Made by a program: the position numbers and the translations under genes. The notes under the pieces are model-generated. The model did no database searches. It was given only the letters and a program-made list of their open reading frames with translations, and had not been told where the DNA came from. A DNA stretch of 64,000 nucleotides. Source: Trachythela sp. YZ-2020. Lineage: Eukaryota > Cnidaria > Anthozoa > Malacalcyonacea > Clavulariidae. The DNA is taken from the NCBI GenBank assembly GCA_016169945.1, contig JADLSH010000061.1:558001-622000 (forward strand), written 5' to 3'. Shown here piece by piece: positions 21,615 through 32,300 of this stretch (position 1 is the stretch's first letter; the number at the start of each line of letters is the position of its first letter).

Positions 21615-21752
21615 GATCACAAATATACGGCCGGTTGCGTGTTACCATGGTTACAGTGATCAACTCAGTACTTCATGTTACAAAACTTTTGGGGAGTATA
21701 ATTGCTTGGGTTCCAATGGGCGAGGGGGTTCTGCATGCATGTATTTCTAGTA
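21615..21752 (+). repeat. Dispersed repeat copy, matching 35470-35600 in inverse
   Basis: The segment from GTTGCGTGTTACCATGGTTAC to TTCTGCATGCATGTATTTCT reappears in reverse complement at about 35480-35595. The last 30 bp also resemble 34778-34807, just inside the donor of the kinase middle exon. Probably an interspersed repeat. The open frame across it is not conserved between copies. Confidence 0.6.
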
Positions 21753-21899
21753 GGTATCAGGTATTCTCGCTAAACCATTCAAATGTACTGAAATAATTTA
21801 ACCTACGTGATTCTATTGAAGGCAAACCCAGGTTTCGTTATTTTGATAAGTCAAATAATAATGTGTTGGCATGATACGATAGTTGTTCCATCCAATAGA

Positions 21900-22312
21900 C
21901 ATATACGTGAGAGAATAGACAAAAATATCCCAGTTTCTCAATAAAGTTATACATTGGCAAATATTCATTATAATATGTATATGCTATTAGAGAGAGAATT
22001 GACAAGAAATGCACGTCACAGTTTAATAATAATAATGTTATACATTAGTAAATATTCATTATGATATATATTGACAAAAATGTCCCAGTTTCTCAATAAG
22101 GTTATAAATTGGCAAATATTCATTATGATATAATTATATGTTATTAGAGAGAGAATTGACAAAACTGTCCCAGTTTCTAAATAAGGTAATACATTGGTAA
22201 ATATATTCATTATAATAAATATGTCATTAGAGAGAGTCTTGACAAAAATGTCCTAGATTCTCAGTAAGGTTACCCATTGGCAAATATTCATTATAATATA
22301 TAATTATGTTAT
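21900..22312 (+). repeat. Tandem repeat, about 85 bp x 5
   Basis: Units contain GACAAAAATGTCCCAGTTTC, then TCAATAAGGTTATACATTGG, then CAAATATTCATTATAATAT and TTAGAGAGAGAATTGAC. They start near 21905, 21998, 22070, 22154 and 22238. AT-rich, non-coding satellite-like block. Confidence 0.75.
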
Positions 22313-22951
22313 CTAAACACGTTGCTTATTGACTAAATTGCGTACTCAAGAACTCGATTGGTTATATTCTTTTCGGATATAACCAATATTTCTATTGAAC
22401 AATAACTTTCAACCACTAACAGCCGACTGTATTTTTTAACTGAATAATGTGTAGGAAGTTAATGTTGAATTTATACTCGTGAATCAACTCCACAGGAGAA
22501 GAGTTCTCATTGCATTTTTATTTTTAAGCGCGGACGACGATTTTGAGAAAACGCGCTGTCAAAATGGCAAATAGACAGGTCCAAGGCTGCATAGGAAATA
22601 AACAATAAAGAACGGAAAAATATAAACACCGATTGTTTGATTATTTACTTCCCGTCTTTATAAAATAGTAAACTGTATATAAAAACAAGTGCACGTAATC
22701 AAATAATTTGGAAATTCGACCTATACACACTTATATCTGGGCGCTATTAATCATTAAAAATACAAAAATTGCGATTACCTTTAGCTTTTGTTTAAGCCCC
22801 GCCAACCGTTCAAATAATATTTTAAGCCGATCTTTAAGCGACAAATCAGAAACGTTTTGATGTATGCTTACAGGATACAAAGTACTGATAAGGTGTAAAG
22901 TTACTCTAAATGGTTCTTTCAATCTAAAGAAATAGTTTGTTTTTCCACTGT
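22313..22951. other. 3' flank of the kinase gene, no other gene
   Basis: Lies downstream of the kinase stop codon on the minus strand and probably includes its 3' UTR. An AATAAA on the minus strand (TTTATT at 22517-22522) is a possible poly(A) signal, but several other AT-rich sites could serve. Confidence 0.4.
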
Positions 22952-23356
22952 TTAAGTGGATTTCTTCCACGATGCCAAGATACAATCGATGTCTTTCACG
23001 CAGTTACCAGCAGATAATCGATCGTCTGGCTTGGTTTTCCAACAATTCTGCATTAGTGTACCAAACTCGTGTATTACAGCTTGGCAACCTGCAATGTGAC
23101 CTGGTCTGTAATCCTTTTGAATTTTCTTCATCAAATCTTTAAACGACAGGCTCAACTCAGTAAAAACTCTTTGACCGTACCACAACTCCCACAGGATCAA
23201 ACCAAAGCTGTAAATATCTGCTGGAGTACCAGGATTGTTTGATTCCGTCACCTCTGGAGCCATGTAGAGTGGTGTACCAACCACAGTACCTGTGAGTTCT
23301 TTTACATCCTTTGCAATTCCAACATCGGCAATCTTCAAGGTATTGTCAGAACCAAT
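22952..23356 (-). CDS. Kinase gene exon C: activation segment and C-lobe, stop
   Basis: After the acceptor ATTTAAATAG the exon encodes IGSDNTLKIADVGIAKDV, in which the usual DFG is DVG. It continues with TVVGTPLYMAPEVTES (APE motif), PADIYSFGLILWELWYG and NCWKTKPDDR (subdomain XI Arg), ending LASWKKST and TAA at 22952. This completes the kinase domain only about 15 residues before the stop. The 10-bp minisatellite of the foldback element begins about 150 bp upstream of its acceptor. Confidence 0.8.
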   Translation of the reverse strand: MGSDNTLKIADVGIAKDVKELTGTVVGTPLYMAPEVTESNNPGTPADIYSFGLILWELWYGQRVFTELSLSFKDLMKKIQKDYRPGHIAGCQAVIHEFGTLMQNCWKTKPDDRLSAGNCVKDIDCILASWKKST

Positions 23357-26300
23357 CTATTTAAAATGAAGACGTAAACTTGCATTTAGAATACAGGATG
23401 CCCAGTCATATTTTGTGGTATTAGTTTGTTAGATTCAATCAAAGATTCCAATTTTTGCACTCGACAGTAGTAATATAAGGGTCGTTCAACCCCCTTTTTG
23501 GGGGTGGAGCAGGGTAGAGCAGGGTGGAGCATGGTAGAGCAGGGTGGAGCAGGGTGGAGCAGAGTAGGGTGGATCAGAGTAGGGTGGAGCAGGGTGGAGC
23601 AGAGTAGGGTGGAGCAGGGTGGAGCAGGGTGGAGCAGGGTGGAGCAGGGTGGAGCAGGGTGGAGCAGGGTGGAGCAGGGTGGAGCAGGGTGGAGCAGGGT
23701 GGAGCAGGGTGGAGCAGGGTGGAGCAGGGTGGAGCAGGGTGGAGCAGGGTGGAGCAGGGTGGAGCAGGGTGGAGCAGGGTGGAGCAGGGTGGAGCAGGGT
23801 GGAGCAGGGTGGAGCAGGGTGGAGCAGGGTGGAGCAGGGTGGAGCAGGGTGGAGCAGGGTGGAGCAGGGTGGAGCAGGGTGGAGCAGGGTGGAGCAGGCT
23901 GGAGCAGGGTGGAGCAGGGTGGAGCAGGGTGGAGCAACATCATTAAAAATTCATTAACATAATGATGTGCAAGGCGAGTTTGGGCAAAACAGTCATTAAG
24001 CTGAGCTCAGCATTTTCGTCACAAAAAGAGTTAATCCTGACGCTTTTTATCACAATAACTAGACGTTTCTATATATATTGCCAAGCACAGTACGTTTCGA
24101 CAAAGAGTAAATATATTCTCGTATCTAATATCACTTTAAACGAAACGGCTTAGACAACTAATATAGCGACGCTTAACCTAGTAAAATATTATTGCCTATC
24201 CGAAGTAATAACAAGCAGAAATATAGATTTTTAAAACGAGAAGATCTTAAAGTTGTCGGCATAGTAAGCGTTGTTTAGGTCTTATAGAGCAATACAAATA
24301 TATGTTTCCCAAGCGATTGTATAAACATAGTTCTTACAGGGATTTAAACCTTACAAAGTTTCAAGCGTTTTAGACGTAGCAGAGTGGGAAAAGCAGTGAT
24401 TCTTTAGCGAGATTTACAAGCATATACAAACATTGTATATAAACATTTAGCGCTTGTTTGGTAAGTACGGGAAATTAAGATTTTCTAGCTTAAAAATTTG
24501 AATAAATTTAGAATATGTTATTATAGGACAGGAAAATATTGTACAATGTACATACAACACAATTTTTAAAACACATTTATTGATTATAATTTCTTTTATA
24601 GCGTTAGTAAGGTCTGCTCCTAAGAGCATATCGTTTAGGTGTCTTTTGTATCTTTAAAGAGTTCTCATATTTTTTGTCTGTCTTCGGGGGATAATCTTGC
24701 AATTGCTAAATCTTAAGGTCTCCAATCTTAAATCTACCCATATATTAAATATATTTTTAACAAAGTAAATAAGTTCTGCTCTGGGCTGCTTCTAAGAACG
24801 TATTATTCTTAAACTCCAAATCCTAAGAGTGAATCATTGAATCCTAATATTGAATAATTGAAATCGAGTGATGTTAGCTTCATATCGAGCGAGCCGACCT
24901 CCACATAGAGCGAGCTTAGCTTCGAGCCGAGCTCTAAGTCGTAAGGATAGGTCAGAGCCGAGCTCTAACATATAAGGATATGCCCGAGCCAAGCTTAGTA
25001 TATATCTCCGAGCCTAGTATATATACCTCCGAGCCGACTTATCTTCCTTATCTTTATCTTCCTTATCTTTATCTTCCTTATCTTTATCTTCCTTATCTTT
25101 ATCTTCCTTATCTTTATCTTCCTTATCTTTATCTTCCTTATCTTTATCTTCCTTATCTTTATCTTCCTTATCTTTATCTTCCTTATTTTTAACTTCTTTA
25201 TCTTCCTTATCTTCCTTATCTGTATCTTCCTTATCTTTTTCTTCCTTATCTTTATCTTCCTTATCTTTGTCATCGATCGAGCGAGCTTAGCTCCAAATCG
25301 AGCGAGCTTAGCTCCAAATCGAGCGATTATAGTCATAGTTATAGACTAGGCGGATATACTTGTTAACTAATCCAATTTCTATGACTTATGACTTATGACT
25401 TAGTGACTAGTGACTAGTGACTAGTGACTAGTGACTAGTGACTAGTGACTAGTGACTAGTGACTAGTGACTAGTGACTAGTGACTAGTGACTAGTGACTA
25501 GTGACTAGTGACTAGTGACTAGTGACTAGTGACTAGTGACTAGTGACTAGTGACCAGTGACTAGTGACTAGTGACTAGTGACTAGTGACTAGTGACTAGT
25601 GACTAGTGACTAGTGACTAGTGACTAGTGACTAGTGACCAGTGACCAGTGACCAGTGACCAGTGACCAGTGACCAGTGACCAGTGACCAGTGACCAGTGA
25701 CCAGTGACCAGTGACCAGTGACCAGTGACCAGTGACCAGTGACCAGTGACCAGTGACCAGTGACCAGTGACCAGTGACCAGTGACCAGTGACCAGTGACC
25801 AGTGACTAGTGACTAGTGACTAGTGACTAGTGACTAGTGACTAGTGACTAGTGACTAGTGACTAGTGACTAGTGACTAGTGACTAGTGACTAGTGACTAG
25901 TGACTAGTGACTACTGACTACTGACTACTGACTACCGACTACCGACTACCGACTACCGACTACCGACTACCGACTACCGACTACCGACTACCGACTACCG
26001 ACTACCGACTACCGACTACCGACTACCGACTACCGACTACTGACTACTGACTACTGACTACTGACTACTGACTACTGACTACTGACTACTGACTACTGAC
26101 TACTGACTACTGACTACTGACTACTGACTACTGACTACTGACTACTGACTACTGACTACTGACTACTGACTACTGACTACTGACTACTGACTCGTGACTC
26201 GTGACTCGTGACTCGTGACTCGTGACTCGTGACTCGTGACTCGTGACTCGTGACTCGTGACTCGTGACTCAGATCGTCAGACTCAGACTCAGACTCGTGA

Positions 26301-29300
26301 CTCGTGACTCAGACTCAGACTCGTGACTCGTGACTCGTGACTCGTGACTCGTGACTCGTGACTCGTGACTCGTGACTCGTGACTCGTGACTCGTGACTCG
26401 TGACTCGTGACTCGTGACTCGTGACTCGTGACTCGTGACTCGTGACTCGTGACTCGTGACTCGTGACTCGTGACTCGTGACTCGTGACTCGTGACTCGTG
26501 ACTTATGACTAATGACTTACGACTTATGAGCTAAGCTCGCTCGATGATAAAGATAAGGAAGATAAAGATAAGGAAGATAAAGATAAAGAAGATAAAGATA
26601 AGGAAGATAAAGATAAGGAAGATAAAGATAAGGAAGATAAAGATAAGGAAGATAAAGATAAGGAAGATAAAAGTAAGGAAGATAAAGATAAGGAAGATAA
26701 AGATAAGGAAGATAAAGATAAGGAAGATAAGTCGGCTCGGAGGTATATATACTAGGCTCGGAGATATATAGTAAGCTTGGCTCGGGCCTATCCTTATATG
26801 TTAGAGCTCGGCTCGGACCTATCCTTACGTCTTAGAGCTCGGCTCAAAGCTAAGCTCGCTCTATATGGAGGTTGGCTCGCTCGATATGAAGCTAACGTCG
26901 CTCGATATTCAATGATTCACTCTTAGAATTTGGAGTTTAAGAATAATACGTTCTTAGAAGCAGATCCAGAGCAGACCTTATTTACTTTGTTAAAATATAT
27001 TTAATATTGGGTAGATTTCAGATTGGAGACCTTAAGATTTAGCAATTGCAAGATTATTCTCCGACGACAGACAAAAAATATGAGAACTCTTTAAAGATAC
27101 AAAAGACACCTAAACGATATGCTCTTAGGAGCAGACCTTACTAACGCTGTAAAAGAAATTATAATCAACAAATGTGTTTTAAAAATTAATTCTGTGTGTG
27201 TTGTATGTACATTGTACAATATTTCCCCGTCCTATAATAATATATTCTAAATTTATTCAAATGTTTAACTCTTTCTAAACGGTCGCATTTTATTATGTTG
27301 TCGTAAGTTGTCACAAGAGCACTTTGAGTACGATCTCCCTTGCAAAATATTTACCCTCTGGCAATGAAATTAACACCATTGGAATCCTTACAAAATAAGC
27401 TTTTTAACAGTGGGCTATTTTGCCGACTAAACATTACAGAATCAAAAAATACTAAAAGTTTAATCCCAAACATACCTCCAGTCATACTTCAGTTCAACTC
27501 AAACAATCTTTAATATCTCTAATATCTCCATAGACTTGCAATTGTCGAAATTTAGCTTTTTATCTGTGTCTTTCTTATGTAAAGTTTCGCTTCGATACTA
27601 AGTCTAAAATATTTATTTTGAATTTTTTTTATCGGGAACTTTCCAGCATGCACGCGCTTGCCGTAGTTTGACTATATATGGTTTGCCCACGCGCTTCAGT
27701 CCCGACAAAAAGATCTTATATAGGGTATTAGTAACCATAGCAACAGTCTTTGTTTGTCTTTCGGCCTTTTCCGGTTGTTTTTGTCTGAAAATATGGTTTG
27801 ACCCGTACGCTACATTTCAAATTTCGCCGTAACTTTGTCAATTTTTATTGTTTTTCTTTGAAAGTCGGTCAGTATGTACTGTTTTTAAAGCTCTATAAAA
27901 TGGTGTATTAGTGAAGATTAAAATATTTTTTAAAACAGAAGTTATAATCGACCAAAGGTACGGAATATATAATTAGTTTACAATATAATAAATATCAGAT
28001 TACAAAGGTGTTAAAACTCACGGAGATCTGTAAAACAATGTGTTTAGTGATTTGTTTGGCATTGGCCAAGAACGGGTATGTTTGTTGAATCGATTGGTGG
28101 TATTTTCTTCCGTTTTGGGTGAGGGGCGCCAAAGATACAAGCGCTCAAAGTCATCATCCGATGGCGGTTGATATTCGACGGTGCCGTTTAGAAAGTAGAA
28201 AATCTTAATTGCCCGTAATTACCTAACAAGCGCTAAATGTTTATATACAATGTTTGTATATGCTTGTAAATCTCGCTTAAAAATCACTGCTTTTCCCACT
28301 CCGCTACATCTAAAACGCTTGAAACTTTGTAAGGTTTAAGTCCTTGTAAGAAATATGTTTATACAATCGCTTGGCAAACATATATTTGTGTTGCTCTATA
28401 AGACCTAAACAACGCTTACTATGCCGACAAACTTTAAGATCTTCTCGTTTTAGAAAGCTATATCTCTGCTTGTTATTACTTCGCATAAGGCAATAATATT
28501 TTGCTAGGTTAAGCGTCGCTATATTAGTTGTCTAAGCCGTTTCGTATAAGGTGATATTTGATACGAGAATATATTTACTCGTTGTCGAAACGGACTGTGT
28601 TTGGAACACAACGCTTGGCAAACTATATAGAAACGTCTAGTTCTTGTGATAAAAAGCGTCAGGATTAACTCTTTTTGTGACGAAAATGCTGAGCTCAGCT
28701 TAATGACTGTTTTGCCCAAACTCGCCTTGCATATCATTATGTTAACGAATTTTTAATGATATTGCTCCCCCCTGCTCCCCCTGCTCCCCCCTGCTCCACC
28801 CTGCTCGAACCTGCTCCAACCTTCTCTAACCTGCTCCACCCTGCTCTATCCTGCTCCACCGTGCTCTACCCTGCTCCAACCCAAAAAAGGGGTTGAACGG
28901 CCCCTATATTACTACTCTCGATCAAATAGCAAATATATCATGTAAACTCGTTGGTATTTGACTGATCAAAATAACTAACGACTTTTTCTTTATGCAACGG
29001 AAAGTGCGGGGGGGGGGTACATGTCCCCTGCATTTTTCTATTGGTATTGCCCCGGCATGACCCAGGCGTGAATAGCCGAAAATAGATGTACTTTTTTACT
29101 AAAATACGTCTACTTTTATATAATTGAAAAGTTTTCTAGATGGAAAATTATTGAGTGTAAATTATATACATTTATTAGGCCTAGCCAGGAACAGCTGCGA
29201 AAAATGCAACTACAGGTCCCTGGCAGGAATCGAACCAGCGGCCCTGCGATTCCGGTGCAGCGCTCTAACCAACTGAGTTACAGAGTCCAGTTGATTGATT

Positions 29301-32300
29301 GATGTTTATTAAAACTCTCTTGCAGTTATACAACTGAATTAACGAGCTTACTAATAAAATTTACATAATATTTCTAAGGTAATGTTCATATTAAAATGTT
29401 CAAATTTAGACTATTATTATTTATTCCTAATATTTACAGCATATTTCTAAATATTTAATTAAGCAGTATTAATGGTAAAAAAGGATTGTTCTCTGTTCGT
29501 TTTACAGACCGTATTATTTTTAAATAGGTAAAATTGTTCTGATTTCCTTCTCAGATTACGCTGATTCTCAAAGACGACCGGTTTTGGAAGTAGATTATGT
29601 AGGGGATGGTCATTAGATTTCATTTTGTCCATATATTTCTCGCACAATAGATCTCTTCTACTCTTGAGTGTAGGGATGTCGGCTAGATATAATGCGTCTG
29701 TGTACGAATCACACTCAGGATAGATAATTTTAAGTGATCTCTTTTGCACGACTTCGATTGCCTCCGACAAATAGTCCGGGAGGGCTTGCCATACCGGTAT
29801 GGCGTATTCCAGCACTGGTCGAACTATAGTTAAATAAACTTTTAAGATATTATCATTTTCGACTCCAGCTCTACGCAGTACCCTTAGCGAATATAATTTC
29901 CTGCTGGCTTTCTTGATAATGTGGTCGACATGACAGTTCCACTTTAGATTACTACACATGATCACACCTAGGATCTTATAAGTCTCCACTTGTTCTATAA
30001 CATACTTACCTATTTGTATAGGTTTAATCAGAAAGTTTGGATTGCGTAGGAAATTAATAAGCATTTCTTTGCATTTGGTAGGATTTAGCTTCATATTATG
30101 CTCTATGGCAAAATTATGTATATCAGCAGCAGCATTGTTTAGGACGCTAATGGAATTTCTTGGGATACTCTCCAGTACGGATGTGTCATCTACAAATTTA
30201 GTCCGGAGATTCCATTCCCAGAGCAATTTGTTTGTCATGACAATAAAGAGAATTACGCCTAGTTCAGTTCCTTGAGCAACCCCACCCTTCACTGATTTCC
30301 AGTCTGATAGAACCCCATCTATTTTAATAGCCTGCATACGGTTGGTTAGAAAGGCTGCAATCCAATTCAAAAGTGCAGGATGAACTTGTAGGTTCTCTAG
30401 TTCGTGTAGAAGGAAGGTATGATCAATGAGGTCGAACCCTTTAGAAAAATCAGCAAAGAATAAGCGTGCTCCGGCCTCACCAGTATCCACTGCTTCGTAG
30501 ATTGCTTGCAATGTATATAGTAGAGCATCTGTTGTTGAATGATTTTTACGAGAATATTGGCGCGGATCCAGCTTATCTTCTAACTGAGGTAGGAGTCTTG
30601 TGCATGTAAAACCTTCCATGACCTTTGCTATGGTACATGTCAACGAGATAGGTCGGAGGTCATTTTCTATGGTTTTAGGGGGGTTGATCTTCGGTACTGG
30701 AATAACAACTGATGATTTGAGGAGTTCAGGAATATATCCCTCTTTCATTGATTGGTTATAGATATCTTTGATGATAGGTGCCAACTCATGCGCGAATTCC
30801 TTGAGGACTCTATTCGGGATGTAATCAGGACCGACTGATTTATTTACTTGGAGCGCTGATAATGCTCTGTAGACCTCATTTTCAGTTACAAAGAAATCCT
30901 GTGGAACTTCGTGAGATACAATGCGTGGAGTTAAAGGCTCAAAATTATCAGTAAGGCCAGTAAATAAGTTGTTAATCCTATTAGCTAGTAACTTAGTGTC
31001 AGAGCTATTTTCTAGAAACTGATGGTGCATTCCAGTTTTGAACTTTGCCCAGAGAGTTTTTTAATTTCTCTCCACCATTTTGCGGAATTAACTCTTTGTA
31101 CATCAGTAACTTTAACGCTATAATATTGGTATTTTGCTGCACGAATGGAACGTTGGACTTTGTTTCTCCAATATCGGTATGCTGTTGACATTTTCCCTTG
31201 CTGGATAAAAGCTGATTAGATTTTTTTGAATCCCTTTTTTAATCTTAGTAGTGATCCATGGTCGATCTGTTGGGTACTTTTTAACCTCTTTTTGTGGAAG
31301 GAATCTATCTATAGCCTGGTTAAGATCTGAGTTAAAAAGATCAAATTTATCTTTACACATATTGGCTTCGAGGACAGAGGACCAATCTTTTTGATTAATC
31401 CATCGACCTAGCGCACACCACGCACTATCCCTCATATCGCGTATTTTAGATTTACTTATTAGTTTAGTTTCACCTCTAAGTAATGGCTTTGCCAGAATTG
31501 AATAATGGTCAGATGATGCAATCTTAGGTAGCTGGGTTAAAGAGAACAGTTTAGGTCTGTTCGTAAACAGCCAGTCTAAAATACCAGAATCTCTTGTTTT
31601 AAAGGTAACCAACTATTTAAGGCTATTCACTCATATATTTTTTATTAAAACCAGTCGATGTTGGATTAAAATCACCTGTTAGAATAATTAATGCATTTGG
31701 CTGTTTAAGTAACGCAGCATCAAGATTTTTTTTAACATGATCACGTAAAATAATGTTCTCAGGTTTCCCATTACTCGTCGAATGATAGACCACGCCTACT
31801 ACGATTGATGTAACTTCTCTTAATTCGAGCTCCGTTTGATCACTGAATTCCAAAAGTTTGCATGGTATATTTTGGTCTACGTATACACACACACCACCAC
31901 CACACGTTTCAATTCGGTCCCTTCGGAATAAATTATAACCGGGAATAGAAATGGATGAGTCAGGAATTTCTGGCGATAACCAAGTTTCGGTTATACAAAT
32001 AGCACCAACAGAATTGAGCAGAGCTACTTGTTCAATCTCATCTACTTTCTTTGGCAGCGACCTCACATTCGCAGATAGAATGGTGGGAATATCATACCTT
32101 TTGGGGATTTTTATCTTTTTCAAATTTTTCAGAGCATGATAGTTGACTGCTCTCCCTGGATTCTGATACGGGCGTTTCTTACGTCTAGTAATTATTGTGG
32201 GGATTTCATATGTGGGATTTTCTATTACATGGGGCTCTGATTGATAAACTGAACTACGTGTTATTGTGGGACAGTTATTCGACGTACCAGATCTAGATGT

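Larger units (their letters stand above)
23457..28922. mobile_element. Foldback-type palindromic element, about 5.5 kb, in kinase intron
   Basis: The left arm (23457-25370) is repeated in reverse complement as the right arm (26510-28922). The order from outside inward is: an AGTAGTAATATA(A/G)GGG end; a (GGAGCAGGGT)n array; AAGGCGAGTTTGGGCAAAAC; GACGCTTTTTATCAC; TAAACATTTAGCGCTTG; CTGCTCCTAAGAGCATATCG; GAGCTCGGCTCG-type blocks; and a 15-bp TATCTTCCT repeat. The core (25400-26505) is a heptamer satellite. The right arm has an extra 935-bp insert (27262-28195). Long arms made of tandem repeats around a core resemble Foldback/Galileo-type elements. No transposase and no clear target duplication were found. 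Confidence 0.75.

Noticed and set aside
22731..22985. An additional coding exon after the kinase stop
   Set aside because: The frame overlaps the kinase end in a different phase and has no homology; the kinase domain is already complete.
23386..23962. Long open frames on both strands over the decamer array
   Set aside because: They arise from a stop-free 10-bp minisatellite; the peptides are pure repeats with no start, domain or splice context.
24980..25336. Open frames rich in LPYLY or IRKIK repeats (also 26544-26771)
   Set aside because: Translations of the 15-bp tandem repeat in the palindrome arms, the same on both sides in mirror image.
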